A DNA stretch of 46,743 nt from an uncultured Verrucomicrobiota bacterium. GTDB lineage: Bacteria; Verrucomicrobiota; Verrucomicrobiia; Chthoniobacterales; JACTMZ01. Below, in pieces: positions 28,328 through 37,868 of the stretch. The number at the start of each line of letters is the position of its first letter. Positions within the stretch are counted from its first letter, which is position 1. The DNA lies in assembly GCA_903953565.1 (NCBI GenBank), contig CAJBKE010000005.1, positions 1 through 46,743 of the forward strand, given 5' to 3'. Both the position numbers and the translations under genes were made by a program. The notes under the pieces were generated by a model. It worked only from the letters and a program-made list of their open reading frames with translations. It did no database searches and was not told the origin of the DNA.

Positions 28328-31204
28328 TCACGGCAGCCGGATTTCCGCGGCGTATTCGGGAACGAGAGTGACGGACTTGATCTCCGCCGGTTCGTTCGCT
28401 TTGCCGGTCGGCCGGAAGGCGATCCCGTCGAAAACAATCTTATCGGGATTGGTCTTCCAAGGCACGACCCGCAGGAACAGCCCGTCGCCGCCGAGCTGCT
28501 CGCGCCAGCGCTTCAAACCGATCTCCCAAGGCTGCCCGTTGTTGAAGTTGTCGGTGACCAGATGGCTGTCGAGGAAAGCCCAACCCCGGTCACCGGCGTA
28601 GTCCACCCTCAGGAAAATGTCATTCAACTGGTCGAACTCCTTTGGCGGAACCTTGACCACAAGCTGCCCCTCCTGGGGCTTCACGATGTCAGCCTTGATC
28701 TCCCGCTTGGGCAGGGTGAGCGCGTAGCGGGCGAAGGCACCATCCTTCTGCGCTGCGAGCGGACCACTTGGCCCGCGCAATGCATCGGCGGGCTCGGGAT
28801 AGACAGCAAAGCTCAGTTCGTTCTTGCCGACTGCCGAGACGCGGAGCTTATCGCCGCCTGCCAGGATGTCGTTATCCGATACCACCACTCGCTGACCGCC
28901 CCATAGTTTGTCGGATTTAAGCGCATTCACCGCCTGCTGGCGTGTGAGGGTGAGCACGGAGAACGGTTTTCCTCCGACGGGTGTGACTTCGAAGATCGCG
29001 CTGGTGCCCGGTTCTGGCACGGGAATCTTCGCCAAGCCTTCGTCCTTGGCCGGCGCGGCCCCGGTGGTCGCCGCGACAGACGACGCCTCGAACGCGTATT
29101 CCGCGCTCATTCCCTCCGGCGCGAAAAAGACCCACGTGCGGTGCCCATCGTTGTCGAGGCGGGCGAGCAATTGCGCGGTCGCATATTTCAAGCGCGCGCC
29201 ATCCATCTCGAGATTGAGCGGCAGGACCGCCATCGCATCCGCTGCCAGGTCCATACTCTTGTCGTCGGCCGGCACCGTGATCGTTTCGTCTTTGAACTTC
29301 ATCTCGATGCGCACCCCCTTGCGCGGCGGCATCTTGAGTTTGTCCTGGTAGCTGTTGAGGAAGAGAAAGCCGCGGTTGCCGTCGATCCGCGCCACGTAGC
29401 GAAGATTCTTCGTGTCGCCGGGTTGCACCGGCTCGCCGGGCCAGACCGTGACCGTCGGCGTGATCAATTCGGGAAAGCCGGTCAGGAAGTTCGCCAGCGG
29501 CCGGAGGGCGCGGTAAGAATCCCGCAGGCGGCCGAACTCACCGATGGGCGCAAACCAGTCGTAGCTCATGATCGGCATCCAGCGGTCGTAATTGAGCGGA
29601 CCGCGAGTTCCAGACGGGTTGGTGCCCCCATGGTAGATATACATGCAGAACATGCTTCCCCCGCAGGCCGCGCGGGTCAGCAGGGTCACCTCCGCACCTT
29701 CCGGAGGAACGATCGGGCGCCATTCCGCCTGGATGGGGCACCCGGCGCCCAGTTCCACGTAGCCGACGGGATAACGCCAGAACTCTGGCGGCTGGCCGTA
29801 ATTGTCGGTAAAGGTCGAGGCCACGGTGGGGGCACCTGCGCCGAGAAACGAATAGACGCCCGAGGTTGCGAGGAATTCCCCGAGCGGCACAGGCGCACCG
29901 CCCCATGCGGTGGTGGTGAAGAGCGGCGCATCCATGCCCGCCTCTTGCGCCATTTTCTTGAGCCGGAGCAAATGCACTTCGTCCTCTGCGGTCGGAAAAT
30001 GGCCATTCCCGTAGCCGGCCCCGGGGAAAGGGTATTCCCAGATCACCGGAGCGTGGCCGAGTTCGTTCTCCGGCTGAACCGCAATGACCGGGCCGCCGTC
30101 CTCAAACATCAGTCCTTCGAGTTGCTCCCCGAGCTTTCCGTAGTAGCGCTTGACGTAGGCGAGATACGCGGGGTCATTGCTCCGCTCCAGGCCGGGCACG
30201 CCAAAGAGCCACTGGGGCAGTCCGCCGGCCAACACCTCCGAGTTCACAAAGGGTCCCGGCCGCAGCCAGACATACATGCCGTGCTTGGCGCAGAGCTCGA
30301 CGAACTTCCGGATGTTCCGGTTGCCGGTGAAATCGAACTGTCCGGGCTCCTTTTCCAGATGGCTCCAGATGACGTAGAACGAGATGGTGTTGAGGCCGCC
30401 GGCTTTGATCTTGAGGATGGATTCCTCCCACGCTTCCTCGTTCGTCCGTGTGGGGTGCATTTCGCCCGCGACCGGCACGAACGGCTTCCCGCCGATTTCG
30501 AGACCCTGGCTGGTCACGACGAACTTGGCCCCCTGCGGATTGACCCCGCCCCAGGTGTTGGGGCCGACGGGTTGGATCGCCCGGGGCTGCTGTGCGTCGA
30601 GCGTGTAGAGCAACTTTCCTGCCGGCGCGGCGGCCACGCCCTTGGCGGGTTCGGCGCGCACCGAGATGTTGTCCAGGCCAGGGGTCGTTCCGTTGGCGGC
30701 CCAGAACTGAATAGTGATGTCTGTGCCCGACGGGACTTCGGGAGCAACCAACACCGCCCGATTTCCTGGAACGAATTCTTTCACCGCAAGCGGAGTGCTA
30801 TTCGCCCCAAGAATAGCGACGCCGAGGATTACATCCGGCCCCCACGTTGGCAAAACATCGCATTCCAAAACCACATCGGCGGTCTCGTTGAGTCTGCCGA
30901 CCACCTGCTGCAGAAACCCCAATGGCGAGACATTGCAGACCGGCTTATACGGCCCGCTCCGCACGTCCACGGCATACGTGGCGTCGATGGATTTCTGAGG
31001 CTCCATCGGAATTGACGTCCAGCCGTGGGGCATACCGCTGCGCCAGCCGTTGGCATCCTCAGCTCCCAGACCGGATACATCGCTAAAGTCTCCGTTTGTC
31101 ACGGCGAGATCGTTCTTCGTTTGCGCGGCCGCATTGGCTGCGTAAATGAACATGATCGCAACGGTCAAAACAGCAGCTTGCGCCAAAGGGCTAAGTTTTT
31201 TCAT
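28328..31204 (-). CDS. Secreted GH35 beta-galactosidase with N-terminal NGDFS module
   Basis: From ATG 31204 a 958-residue protein with a signal peptide (MKKLSPLAQAAVLTVAIMFI onward, cleaved near 27). Residues 33-184 are an NGDFS module (LAVTNGDFSDVSGLG ... GTDITIQFWAANGTTPGLDN), the same module as in three stand-alone proteins of this locus. The GH35 barrel starts near 236: PVAGEMHPTR, YVIWSHLEKEPGQFDFTGN, LRPGPFVNSEVLAGGLPQWL, with acid/base Glu379 in PENELG. The C-terminal 400 residues are beta-rich. An in-frame ATG at 31309 would add 35 residues without improving the signal peptide. Likely extracellular or periplasmic removal of terminal galactose. Confidence 0.88.
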   Translation of the reverse strand: MKKLSPLAQAAVLTVAIMFIYAANAAAQTKNDLAVTNGDFSDVSGLGAEDANGWRSGMPHGWTSIPMEPQKSIDATYAVDVRSGPYKPVCNVSPLGFLQQVVGRLNETADVVLECDVLPTWGPDVILGVAILGANSTPLAVKEFVPGNRAVLVAPEVPSGTDITIQFWAANGTTPGLDNISVRAEPAKGVAAAPAGKLLYTLDAQQPRAIQPVGPNTWGGVNPQGAKFVVTSQGLEIGGKPFVPVAGEMHPTRTNEEAWEESILKIKAGGLNTISFYVIWSHLEKEPGQFDFTGNRNIRKFVELCAKHGMYVWLRPGPFVNSEVLAGGLPQWLFGVPGLERSNDPAYLAYVKRYYGKLGEQLEGLMFEDGGPVIAVQPENELGHAPVIWEYPFPGAGYGNGHFPTAEDEVHLLRLKKMAQEAGMDAPLFTTTAWGGAPVPLGEFLATSGVYSFLGAGAPTVASTFTDNYGQPPEFWRYPVGYVELGAGCPIQAEWRPIVPPEGAEVTLLTRAACGGSMFCMYIYHGGTNPSGTRGPLNYDRWMPIMSYDWFAPIGEFGRLRDSYRALRPLANFLTGFPELITPTVTVWPGEPVQPGDTKNLRYVARIDGNRGFLFLNSYQDKLKMPPRKGVRIEMKFKDETITVPADDKSMDLAADAMAVLPLNLEMDGARLKYATAQLLARLDNDGHRTWVFFAPEGMSAEYAFEASSVAATTGAAPAKDEGLAKIPVPEPGTSAIFEVTPVGGKPFSVLTLTRQQAVNALKSDKLWGGQRVVVSDNDILAGGDKLRVSAVGKNELSFAVYPEPADALRGPSGPLAAQKDGAFARYALTLPKREIKADIVKPQEGQLVVKVPPKEFDQLNDIFLRVDYAGDRGWAFLDSHLVTDNFNNGQPWEIGLKRWREQLGGDGLFLRVVPWKTNPDKIVFDGIAFRPTGKANEPAEIKSVTLVPEYAAEIRLP

Positions 31205-31312
31205 TCCCATTTGGCCCGATACCCCGAAGCCTGCTTCGGCTTTGCGGGTGAAGGGGCCGCATCTCCGTTGTCCGAGGCTTTTCCCGAGGTTCTTTATTTG
31301 TTGTTTCATGGG

Positions 31313-31600
31313 TTATAAATTCAGCTGGCTCAACGGCAAGGCGATCGAGTCCGCGTCCATCCGCAACGGCCGTTTGGTCGTCGGCCCATGGTCGACAAAG
31401 GATTTCGCGATGGAGTCGTAAACCTTGACCAGCCCGGCAAGATGCTTCCAGGAGTCGGACAATCCGCCGCGGACCCCGGCACCCGACGAAAAATCGCCGT
31501 TGGTGACAAGTTCCGGGGCTGCGCCGGCGATGGCCGTGGGAAGCGAGGCGAAGAGCAGACAACGGGCGACAGTGATTATTCGTCTGTTCAAAGTATTCAT
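31313..31600 (-). CDS. Truncated NGDFS-module secreted protein
   Basis: A 95-residue protein with a signal peptide (MNTLNRRIITVARCLLFASL onward) and then ELVTNGDFSSGAGVRGG, the opening of an NGDFS module. The module stops after about 65 residues, lacking the conserved FW-LDN end seen in its relatives. It lies between the GH42 and GH35 genes in the same direction. It could be a broken gene, the displaced original front of the GH35 gene, or a short real protein. Confidence 0.5.
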   Translation of the reverse strand: MNTLNRRIITVARCLLFASLPTAIAGAAPELVTNGDFSSGAGVRGGLSDSWKHLAGLVKVYDSIAKSFVDHGPTTKRPLRMDADSIALPLSQLNL

Positions 31601-31601
31601 A

Positions 31602-31650
31602 GTATCAAACAAATGTAGTGTTCGCGTTTTATGTTATTAAACAAATCGTA
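31602..31650 (-). repeat. AT-rich direct repeat before the truncated NGDFS gene
   Basis: Two copies of a roughly 15-base word (TATCAAACAAAT at 31603 and TATTAAACAAAT at 31635, each followed by GTAG or CGTAG) are spaced 32 bp apart. The stretch is clearly AT-rich in a GC-rich operon. It sits in the 82-bp gap below GH42 and may be an internal promoter or operator. Confidence 0.45.
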
Positions 31651-31682
31651 GAGATGACTGATCGCCGCCGATTCGTTTGCGT

Positions 31683-33692
31683 TCACCATGGCAATATCTT
31701 CACGCCAAAGCCTTCGATCTTTTCGGGTGCGCCGCGAGCGGGTTGAAACTGTGCCGCAGTTGCGCGCGTGTTGACCACAACGCAGCCGGCGGGTTTGCCA
31801 TCGCTGGTCACGCGCGGCGCGATGATCACGCCGGCATCCGCCGAAGCTTGAGTTTCCGGCGCCAAATTTTTGAGGAAGTCGCGCAGCCACCTGTCTTCCG
31901 GCTGGGTCCCAAGCAGAATGACCCGCCCCTGGCCGATGGGACATTCCACGATTGCAGCATAACCATCCAGGGGACCGCCGGAATACCGGGCGAGAACCCG
32001 CTGCGTTGCGCTCGTTTCATAGGCATCGCACCACCACTGACAGCTCACGGCTTCTTTTTCCGTCGCCAAACGGGTCGAGCTACCGGGCGGCGAGCGATGG
32101 CGGACATGGATGCCCAGCCACTTCTCGAAATCCGCGCCGTAGCAGGCATCGCGGTGCGCCGTCGCCTCGGTCGTGCGGCACGCGGAAAGCGGTCCAAGCA
32201 CCCAGGTGCCGCCCTGTTCGACATAACTCTTCATCGACTTTAGCGTCGCGGCGTCAAGTGCCGGAAAATACGGCGAGAAAACCGTTTGGTATCCGTCCAC
32301 CGACCCGCCGGGCATGATGACATCGCGGGAGATACCGCACTCCGCAAGCATCCGGTGAAACACGGTGGTGGCCGCATCGTAGCTGAAGCCGGCGGCGATG
32401 GGACTCGCGGTAAACTGCCATTGCGAAGGGAGTCCGTAGGTCAGCGCCACCTTGGCCGACGCGGGTTTGGTCGCGCGCAGCCAGGCGGCATTTGTTTTCA
32501 GCTCGGCGGCGGCGCGGCGGATTTCCGGCGTATTGGCGCATTCATCGCCCCAGGGATAAAGCAGGCTTCCGTGTTCCAGTTCCTGTCCGGCCCAATGCGC
32601 GCGCCAGAGCCAGAAACTTACGGCGTCGCCACCAAGCGCGTAGGTGAGCCACATCTTGGCGCGCAGCGCACCGGGGAAATTTGCCCAATCGCTTGCGTTG
32701 TCCACCGCCGTCCCCGCGCTATGAGTCGAGGCGGTTTCCGCGAGCCAGAACGGTTTTTTCAGCGGACGCATCCAGTCGGCCTCGAACGCGTAGCGCATCA
32801 GATCATTCGGCCCGGCATAACTGTCCGTGCTGACGAGATCGAGGTCGCGAAACAGGTCGGCGTAATCAATCTGTTGGTAGGCGGGATTGTGAGCGTTCGT
32901 GGTCACGCTCTTTTTCGTGTGCCGCCGCAGTGCCTTGGCCTGGGCGTCACAGAAGGCCACATAGCTGTCGCTCATGAAATGTCGGTAGGCGGCGACGAGG
33001 GAGGGATGATGCCCGGCACCGACACGCTGCGGATTGGGCAGCGGCACTTGATCGAACGATTGGTATTCCTGGCTCCAAAGCACGGTGAGCCAGGCGGCGT
33101 TCAGGTTTTCAATCGTGCCAAAACGATTCTTCAGCCACCCGTGAAACGCCTTTTCACAGTTCGCGCAATAACAATCCTCCCACAGTTCATTGTCGATTTG
33201 CCAGGCGATCACGCCGGGTTCACGGCCAAACTCCTCGCCCATTTTATCCGCGATGCGCACCGCGTAAGAACGATATGTCGGTGAGTTGGGGCAGTAGTGC
33301 CGTCGCCCGCCGTGGCCGATGGTCTGGCCGAAAGCGTTCACGCGGAGAATGTCGGGATGCGCCTCGCTCAACCAAACCGGCGGCGTGGCCGTGGGCGTGC
33401 ACAACTGGACCGCAATACCCGCGTCCGAAAACCGTTTCACCGCCGCATAAAGCCAGGCAAAATTGAACTCCCCGTCGTTCGTCTCCATGCGCGACCACGC
33501 GAACTCACCAAAGCGCACGAGATTCACCCCCATCTCACGCATCAGGGCGATGTCATCGTCCATCTGATCGCCCGCTACTTCGGGGTAATACGACACCCCC
33601 ACATAGGGTGGCTCGGGTTGAGCGGACGCAGCACGAACAATTGTCGGTGTGAGTAAGAGAGCAGATAGGATCAAGGTTTTCATGAGCATCAT
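31683..33692 (-). CDS. Secreted GH42 beta-galactosidase
   Basis: A 669-residue protein with a signal peptide (about 1-22). GH42 hallmarks: YYPEVAGDQMDDDIALMREM, VRFGEFAWSRME, the acid/base Glu169 in WQIDNELWEDC, and the zinc-site cysteines at 134 (HYCPNS), 174, 176 and 179 (DCYCANC). WLKNRFGTIENLNAAWLTVL and nucleophile Glu319 in FWLAETAST follow. Length matches the family (trimerisation domain and C-terminal beta-domain included). It would release beta-linked galactose outside the cytoplasm. Three possible ATGs (33692, 33689, 33683) all keep the signal peptide. Confidence 0.93.
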   Translation of the reverse strand: MMLMKTLILSALLLTPTIVRAASAQPEPPYVGVSYYPEVAGDQMDDDIALMREMGVNLVRFGEFAWSRMETNDGEFNFAWLYAAVKRFSDAGIAVQLCTPTATPPVWLSEAHPDILRVNAFGQTIGHGGRRHYCPNSPTYRSYAVRIADKMGEEFGREPGVIAWQIDNELWEDCYCANCEKAFHGWLKNRFGTIENLNAAWLTVLWSQEYQSFDQVPLPNPQRVGAGHHPSLVAAYRHFMSDSYVAFCDAQAKALRRHTKKSVTTNAHNPAYQQIDYADLFRDLDLVSTDSYAGPNDLMRYAFEADWMRPLKKPFWLAETASTHSAGTAVDNASDWANFPGALRAKMWLTYALGGDAVSFWLWRAHWAGQELEHGSLLYPWGDECANTPEIRRAAAELKTNAAWLRATKPASAKVALTYGLPSQWQFTASPIAAGFSYDAATTVFHRMLAECGISRDVIMPGGSVDGYQTVFSPYFPALDAATLKSMKSYVEQGGTWVLGPLSACRTTEATAHRDACYGADFEKWLGIHVRHRSPPGSSTRLATEKEAVSCQWWCDAYETSATQRVLARYSGGPLDGYAAIVECPIGQGRVILLGTQPEDRWLRDFLKNLAPETQASADAGVIIAPRVTSDGKPAGCVVVNTRATAAQFQPARGAPEKIEGFGVKILPW

Positions 33693-33714
33693 AAGAATCG
33701 AAAGAGCCTGTGCT

Positions 33715-35517
33715 TCAGCGAAGATCCAAGGTGCATGGTTCGATCGTCCAGTCGTTCATCAGGCGCGCGGAGTTGCCGGGGCGCCAGCCGAGGAGAACCT
33801 TCGCGGGGCCGGTCTTTTTTGCCGTATCCCAGCGAATGTCCACCGAGCCATCGGGGAGGTTTTTCGCCTGCACCCATTCCGTGCCCTCGATGACCAAAGC
33901 GCTTGAGTCGAGCGGGTTGTTCCCTTCCCCTCGCAGCCGGATCTTCCGGGAGCCCGCTCCTTCCAAGCGGGCGAGCGCGGCGACGTCGCTCTCATCCAGG
34001 CTGATGGAATCGGGGCGGCCCGGCTGGTGGTTGCGGGGTTGAACAGGATTGCCCTGATAGCTTGCATTCCGGATCGGACTCAGCGCGCCGGTCTCCTGCA
34101 GATGTTTTTCGATCAATGCATCCAGCTCGCGCACTTTGTCCGGCATGAATGAGGCCAAGTTGACTGTTTCGTCGGGATCGCGGCTGAGATCGAAGAGTTC
34201 GTAGTGGTGGGCCGCCGCGTTTTCTCCCGCCCAATAGAAACGCAGCAGCTTGAAATCCCCGAGCCGCACGGAAGCCGAGGGGGCGCACATCCAGGAGAAA
34301 TCGTGCGGGAAGTCGAAGAAAATCGGGCGGGTGGCCAGCGGCCCGCCTTCGAGCAGCGGGACCAAGCTGACGCCATCAATCGGCTGCCCGGCTGGCGGCT
34401 CGGCCCCCGCGATCTGCAGGATCGTCGGATAAAGATCAATCGTCGAAACGGGCGTGTTGTTGGTGCGGCCCGGTGTGATGTGCCCGGGCCAGCTGATGAT
34501 CCATGGCACGCGTGTTCCTCCCTCGTAGGTATTCGCCTTGCCGCCCCGCAGCGGAAGATTCGAGGTAGGACGGGCGAAGCCATCCATCTCATAGTTGACC
34601 CCGCCGTTGTCCGAAACAAAGACGACCATCGTGTTGTTCTTGATCTCGTGGTTTTCCGGCCGGTCGAGCCAGTCGAGAAGAAGCCCGACGCTGGAGTCGA
34701 GGCTTTCAATCATCGTCGCCATTTCCGGGCAATCCTGCAGCCCGCGCGGATCGGTCTTGGCCTGATACTTCGGGAGCAGAGCTTTCTTCGCGACGATCGG
34801 TCCATGGACCGCATACGGCCAGAGGTTCAGATAAAACGGCTTTCCAGAATCGCGGACGGAATCGAGCCACTTGATTGCCTCGGCGCTCAGCCGCTCGTTG
34901 AGGTATTCGCCTTCGGGACCCGGCGTCAGATTGGGAATGACGAGTTTCCCGTTCCGATAAGGAGAGTAGTAGTCCGGCGGTCCCGCGAGACGATCGCCCC
35001 CGATGACAAAATCGAATCCTCGGTGCCCGGCGTCGAACTCGCTCGTTTCGTTCCTTGGCGTGGAGAGATGCCATTTTCCAATATGGGCCGTAGTGTATCC
35101 GTCCTGCTTGAGGGCCTCGGCCAGCGTGCGGACTTCCAAAGGAAGGTGGTCCTTCGTCCCGACATCGCCGCAGTATTGGTTTTCCTTTGGCAGCACGGCT
35201 TTGGGTTCCGCGGTGGCGCGGTTGGGCGTAATCGCCTCGGTGAGATGAAGCCGCGCCGGATGTTGTCCGGTCATAATGCTGGCGCGCGTGGGCGAACACA
35301 GCGGACTGGCCGCATAGGCATCAGTGAACCTCATGCCCTCCCGGGCCAAGCGTTCCAGCGAGGGTGTCTCGTAGTAGGTCGAACCGTAAGGGCTTGTGTC
35401 CGCCCAGCCCAGGTCGTCGGCGAGAATGACGATGACATTTGGCTGGGTGGCGACGGCGGTGCCCGGCACCAAGACTAAGGCGGCGAGGCACAGAGCGCGA
35501 AGAAGCGGAGGAGCCAT
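33715..35517 (-). CDS. Secreted type I sulfatase
   Basis: A 600-residue S1-family sulfatase with a signal peptide (1-23). The N-terminal metal site is VILADDLGW (Asp34, Asp35). The maturation motif C-S-P-T-R at 74-78 has Cys74, which must be converted to formylglycine by a maturation enzyme not encoded here. GKWHL, VSDNGG and GGTRVPWIISWPGH complete the family pattern. The tail from about residue 485 is a beta-rich extension. It would remove sulfate esters from a polysaccharide, so the target glycan is probably sulfated. 17 bp below the GH106-like gene and 22 bp above GH42. Confidence 0.93.
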   Translation of the reverse strand: MAPPLLRALCLAALVLVPGTAVATQPNVIVILADDLGWADTSPYGSTYYETPSLERLAREGMRFTDAYAASPLCSPTRASIMTGQHPARLHLTEAITPNRATAEPKAVLPKENQYCGDVGTKDHLPLEVRTLAEALKQDGYTTAHIGKWHLSTPRNETSEFDAGHRGFDFVIGGDRLAGPPDYYSPYRNGKLVIPNLTPGPEGEYLNERLSAEAIKWLDSVRDSGKPFYLNLWPYAVHGPIVAKKALLPKYQAKTDPRGLQDCPEMATMIESLDSSVGLLLDWLDRPENHEIKNNTMVVFVSDNGGVNYEMDGFARPTSNLPLRGGKANTYEGGTRVPWIISWPGHITPGRTNNTPVSTIDLYPTILQIAGAEPPAGQPIDGVSLVPLLEGGPLATRPIFFDFPHDFSWMCAPSASVRLGDFKLLRFYWAGENAAAHHYELFDLSRDPDETVNLASFMPDKVRELDALIEKHLQETGALSPIRNASYQGNPVQPRNHQPGRPDSISLDESDVAALARLEGAGSRKIRLRGEGNNPLDSSALVIEGTEWVQAKNLPDGSVDIRWDTAKKTGPAKVLLGWRPGNSARLMNDWTIEPCTLDLR

Positions 35518-35534
35518 CGGGCGAGAGGTGGAAC

Positions 35535-37754
35535 TTATCCCTCTTCCACAAGAAAGAGACTCGAAGAGGGCGGCATGGTCAGTTCGGCCGGCAGGCTTTG
35601 CGTCGTGATGGTGCCGTCAGCCGGGTTATAGACCTGCACGCTTCCGGAGGCCTTCCCCTCGAGGCGGAATCGCGGGCTCACGGCGGCACCGCCCTTGTTG
35701 ACCACGTAATTGATTCTGCGTCCATCGCGCTCGAACCGGCCGATCAGGATGTCCTTGCTCTCCGCGTCGAAGCGCAGCCGAAAGCTGCCGGGGAACGCTT
35801 CGCCCAGAGACCCGACGACCTGCTCTGGAGTGATGGTGGCCACGCCGGCCACGGCTGCGCGCACCGCCTCATGTTCTGCAGGCGAATCTCCGAGGCGCGG
35901 CAACGAGTCCACCCAGAGCACCTTGCCGCCGGCCTTCTCGAACTGCTGGAGCTTCTGCATCACCGGAAGCGGCAACAGTTCGACCCGGGGCATGATGATG
36001 GACGTATATTCGTGCGCCCCCATGATCAGGCGTCCCGCACGGATTTCCGCCTTCAGCACCGCGTCGCCATCAACCCAACTGAAGTCGTAGCCATGCTCGA
36101 AGAGGCTGGGAATGATCTGCTCCTGGGTCTCCTCCATGAGGATCATCTGCGGGTCGTAGTTGGCCGGTTTTGACTGGATGTTGCTCGGGACCAGCGTCGC
36201 CGGGACCGGGCGGAAGGTGGATTGAAACGATTCGATTGGGTAATAGAGGGCGACGTTCGAGGTGTTTCTCGCTCCCCGCAGCATGAGGGCCAGCCGCCCC
36301 ACCTGCTCGTTGATCTTCCGGTAAACTTCGGCCGGGTATTTGTCCCAGAAAATGTAACTGCTCACATGGTTGACGCCGCATAAGAAGGCCACGTTGAGGT
36401 AGCGCATGACCTGCTCCAACGTGGCGGTAACGAAGCTCATGTCGCCCTTCCGGTCGATGAGCGGGTCCATCAGGCAGGTGACCTCCTCGCGGTTTTGCAG
36501 CTGGGCGACGGAGCTGGTCAACTTCGGCGACCAGTAGGTCCAGGGTTCGCCGGGATCCGGCATCGCGATGTCGCATCCCGGAACGTGCTGCTGCTGCATG
36601 GCCTGAAAGTAATTGCCGGAGCAAATGACGTGCATGTCCATGCGCTCCTCGCCAAAAAGGTGTCCGCCGGATTTGACGCCGTTTTCCTCGCACCAGCGCG
36701 CGAAGCGTCCGGTGATGTTCTCCGCGTAAATGTTTCCGACGGTCTGGTAAAAATGCCGGCGAACCAGCTTGGCCTCGTCGCTCTCCCCCGCGTAGAGGGC
36801 GGGGAGGAATGGCATGAGGTCGTAGCCGTGATCCTGGCGGAAACGTTCCGGCAGTGCCGCACTCCATGGGAGATAGGAAACGCCGCCCGGTCGCTCTCCT
36901 CCGGTGTGCCAGATCGACCCAGGGTGCGGTTCGTTGGTGTAGAAAAGATCGATTTGGCCGGCAAGTGGACCGAGACGGCGAGCATATTCGGCGTGGGTCA
37001 GTTCGACAAACTTGGCCATGGCCTCGGGATCGAGCAGGTTGGGGTAGTGGCCCGTGGTCTTGAATTGTTCCATCGTGCCGCGGGCCGGACTTCCCGCGTC
37101 GTTGTTGATCTGCTGCACGAAAGCGTGGAGCGCCCACTCGCCCGGCAATCCCGTGGCTTCGACGAAATTTCCCTGCACCGGCACCTCGGTGCCTGCGGCG
37201 TAATCGGGTTGCCCGTCTTTGACGGGATAGAGCGTGGCGCGGACGAACTTCTCCGCGCCCGGCGGCAGGTCCGTCCGCACCCGCTGCGGCCCGTTGCCGC
37301 GTTGGACCAAGGGGGCCAAGACCCGCAATTCAAACTTGGGATCGGCCTCGACGACCAAGCCCCCGGCCTGCGGGCTGGGATAGCCGTTGTCGTCGGCCAC
37401 CCACACCTGCATACCGGCCTTCTTGGCCTCCCGGATGTTGGTGATCATTGCGGCCCAGGCCTCCTCATCGCGCAGGTATTTGTGCGTGCTCATAAAGAGC
37501 TCCACCCCGCCGATGCCGTGCTCGCGCATCTTGGCGATCGGCACGATGGAACCATCGTGGCCGCCGAATTGGACGATCCGGCAATCGTTGGGCGGGTTGA
37601 GGAACTCAGAGTCAATCCGGGCACAGGTGGCCGAGGGCTTTTTCGCGCAGCCATGGACCAGACCGCTGGCCATTACGACCGCGAGGCCGAGCGAGAAGGC
37701 GTGGCGCGAGGATGAACGCTTTTTGCTCAGGTTTGTTGACGGGGCTTGTTTCAT
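35535..37754 (-). CDS. GH106-like lipoprotein glycosidase, paralog A
   Basis: A 739-residue predicted lipoprotein (lipobox region GLVHGC, Cys36). The layout resembles GH106 alpha-L-rhamnosidases: an N-terminal barrel (FLNPPNDCRIVQFGGHDGSI, MREHGIGGVELFM, GMQVWVADDNGYPS), FYTNEPHP with a conserved acid, PWSAALPERFRQDHGYDLMP, and a C-terminal beta-domain ending in LPAELTMPPSSSLFLVEEG. It is a clear paralog of the next gene upstream. Family assignment is by pattern, so related retaining or inverting families cannot be excluded. Its last 47 bases of similarity reappear as a stray copy at 37807. Confidence 0.68.
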   Translation of the reverse strand: MKQAPSTNLSKKRSSSRHAFSLGLAVVMASGLVHGCAKKPSATCARIDSEFLNPPNDCRIVQFGGHDGSIVPIAKMREHGIGGVELFMSTHKYLRDEEAWAAMITNIREAKKAGMQVWVADDNGYPSPQAGGLVVEADPKFELRVLAPLVQRGNGPQRVRTDLPPGAEKFVRATLYPVKDGQPDYAAGTEVPVQGNFVEATGLPGEWALHAFVQQINNDAGSPARGTMEQFKTTGHYPNLLDPEAMAKFVELTHAEYARRLGPLAGQIDLFYTNEPHPGSIWHTGGERPGGVSYLPWSAALPERFRQDHGYDLMPFLPALYAGESDEAKLVRRHFYQTVGNIYAENITGRFARWCEENGVKSGGHLFGEERMDMHVICSGNYFQAMQQQHVPGCDIAMPDPGEPWTYWSPKLTSSVAQLQNREEVTCLMDPLIDRKGDMSFVTATLEQVMRYLNVAFLCGVNHVSSYIFWDKYPAEVYRKINEQVGRLALMLRGARNTSNVALYYPIESFQSTFRPVPATLVPSNIQSKPANYDPQMILMEETQEQIIPSLFEHGYDFSWVDGDAVLKAEIRAGRLIMGAHEYTSIIMPRVELLPLPVMQKLQQFEKAGGKVLWVDSLPRLGDSPAEHEAVRAAVAGVATITPEQVVGSLGEAFPGSFRLRFDAESKDILIGRFERDGRRINYVVNKGGAAVSPRFRLEGKASGSVQVYNPADGTITTQSLPAELTMPPSSSLFLVEEG
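35551..35597. repeat. 47-bp direct repeat, copy 1 (inside GH106-like A)
   Basis: Encodes the LPAELTMPPSSSLFL region near the C-terminus of paralog A and is identical, base for base, to 37807-37853. Confidence 0.9.
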
Positions 37755-37790
37755 GAAGTGGAGAAAAAATGGGCGGTGGGCCGTGGGGCC

Positions 37791-37853
37791 TTAGTCACCC
37801 TCGACCAGAAAGAGACTCGAAGAGGGCGGCATGGTCAGTTCGGCCGGCAGGCT
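37791..37853 (-). pseudogene. Stray 3' end of a GH106-like gene
   Basis: Between the two GH106-like genes lies a short stretch that on the minus strand reads SLPAELTMPPSSSLFLVEGD and ends in TAA. It has no start codon and no upstream homology in frame. 47 of its bases (37807-37853) are identical to the 3' region of paralog A. It is most simply the relic of a tandem duplication whose middle was lost or overwritten. Confidence 0.75.
37807..37853. repeat. 47-bp direct repeat, copy 2 (intergenic)
   Basis: Identical to 35551-35597 and in the same orientation; it lies in the 114-bp gap between paralog B and paralog A. Confidence 0.9.
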
Positions 37854-37868
37854 CCTTGCGACGGGAAC

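Noticed and set aside
29141-31015. 624-codon open frame opposite the GH35 gene
   Set aside because: No domain recognised; overlaps a catalytic-motif-complete GH35 gene.
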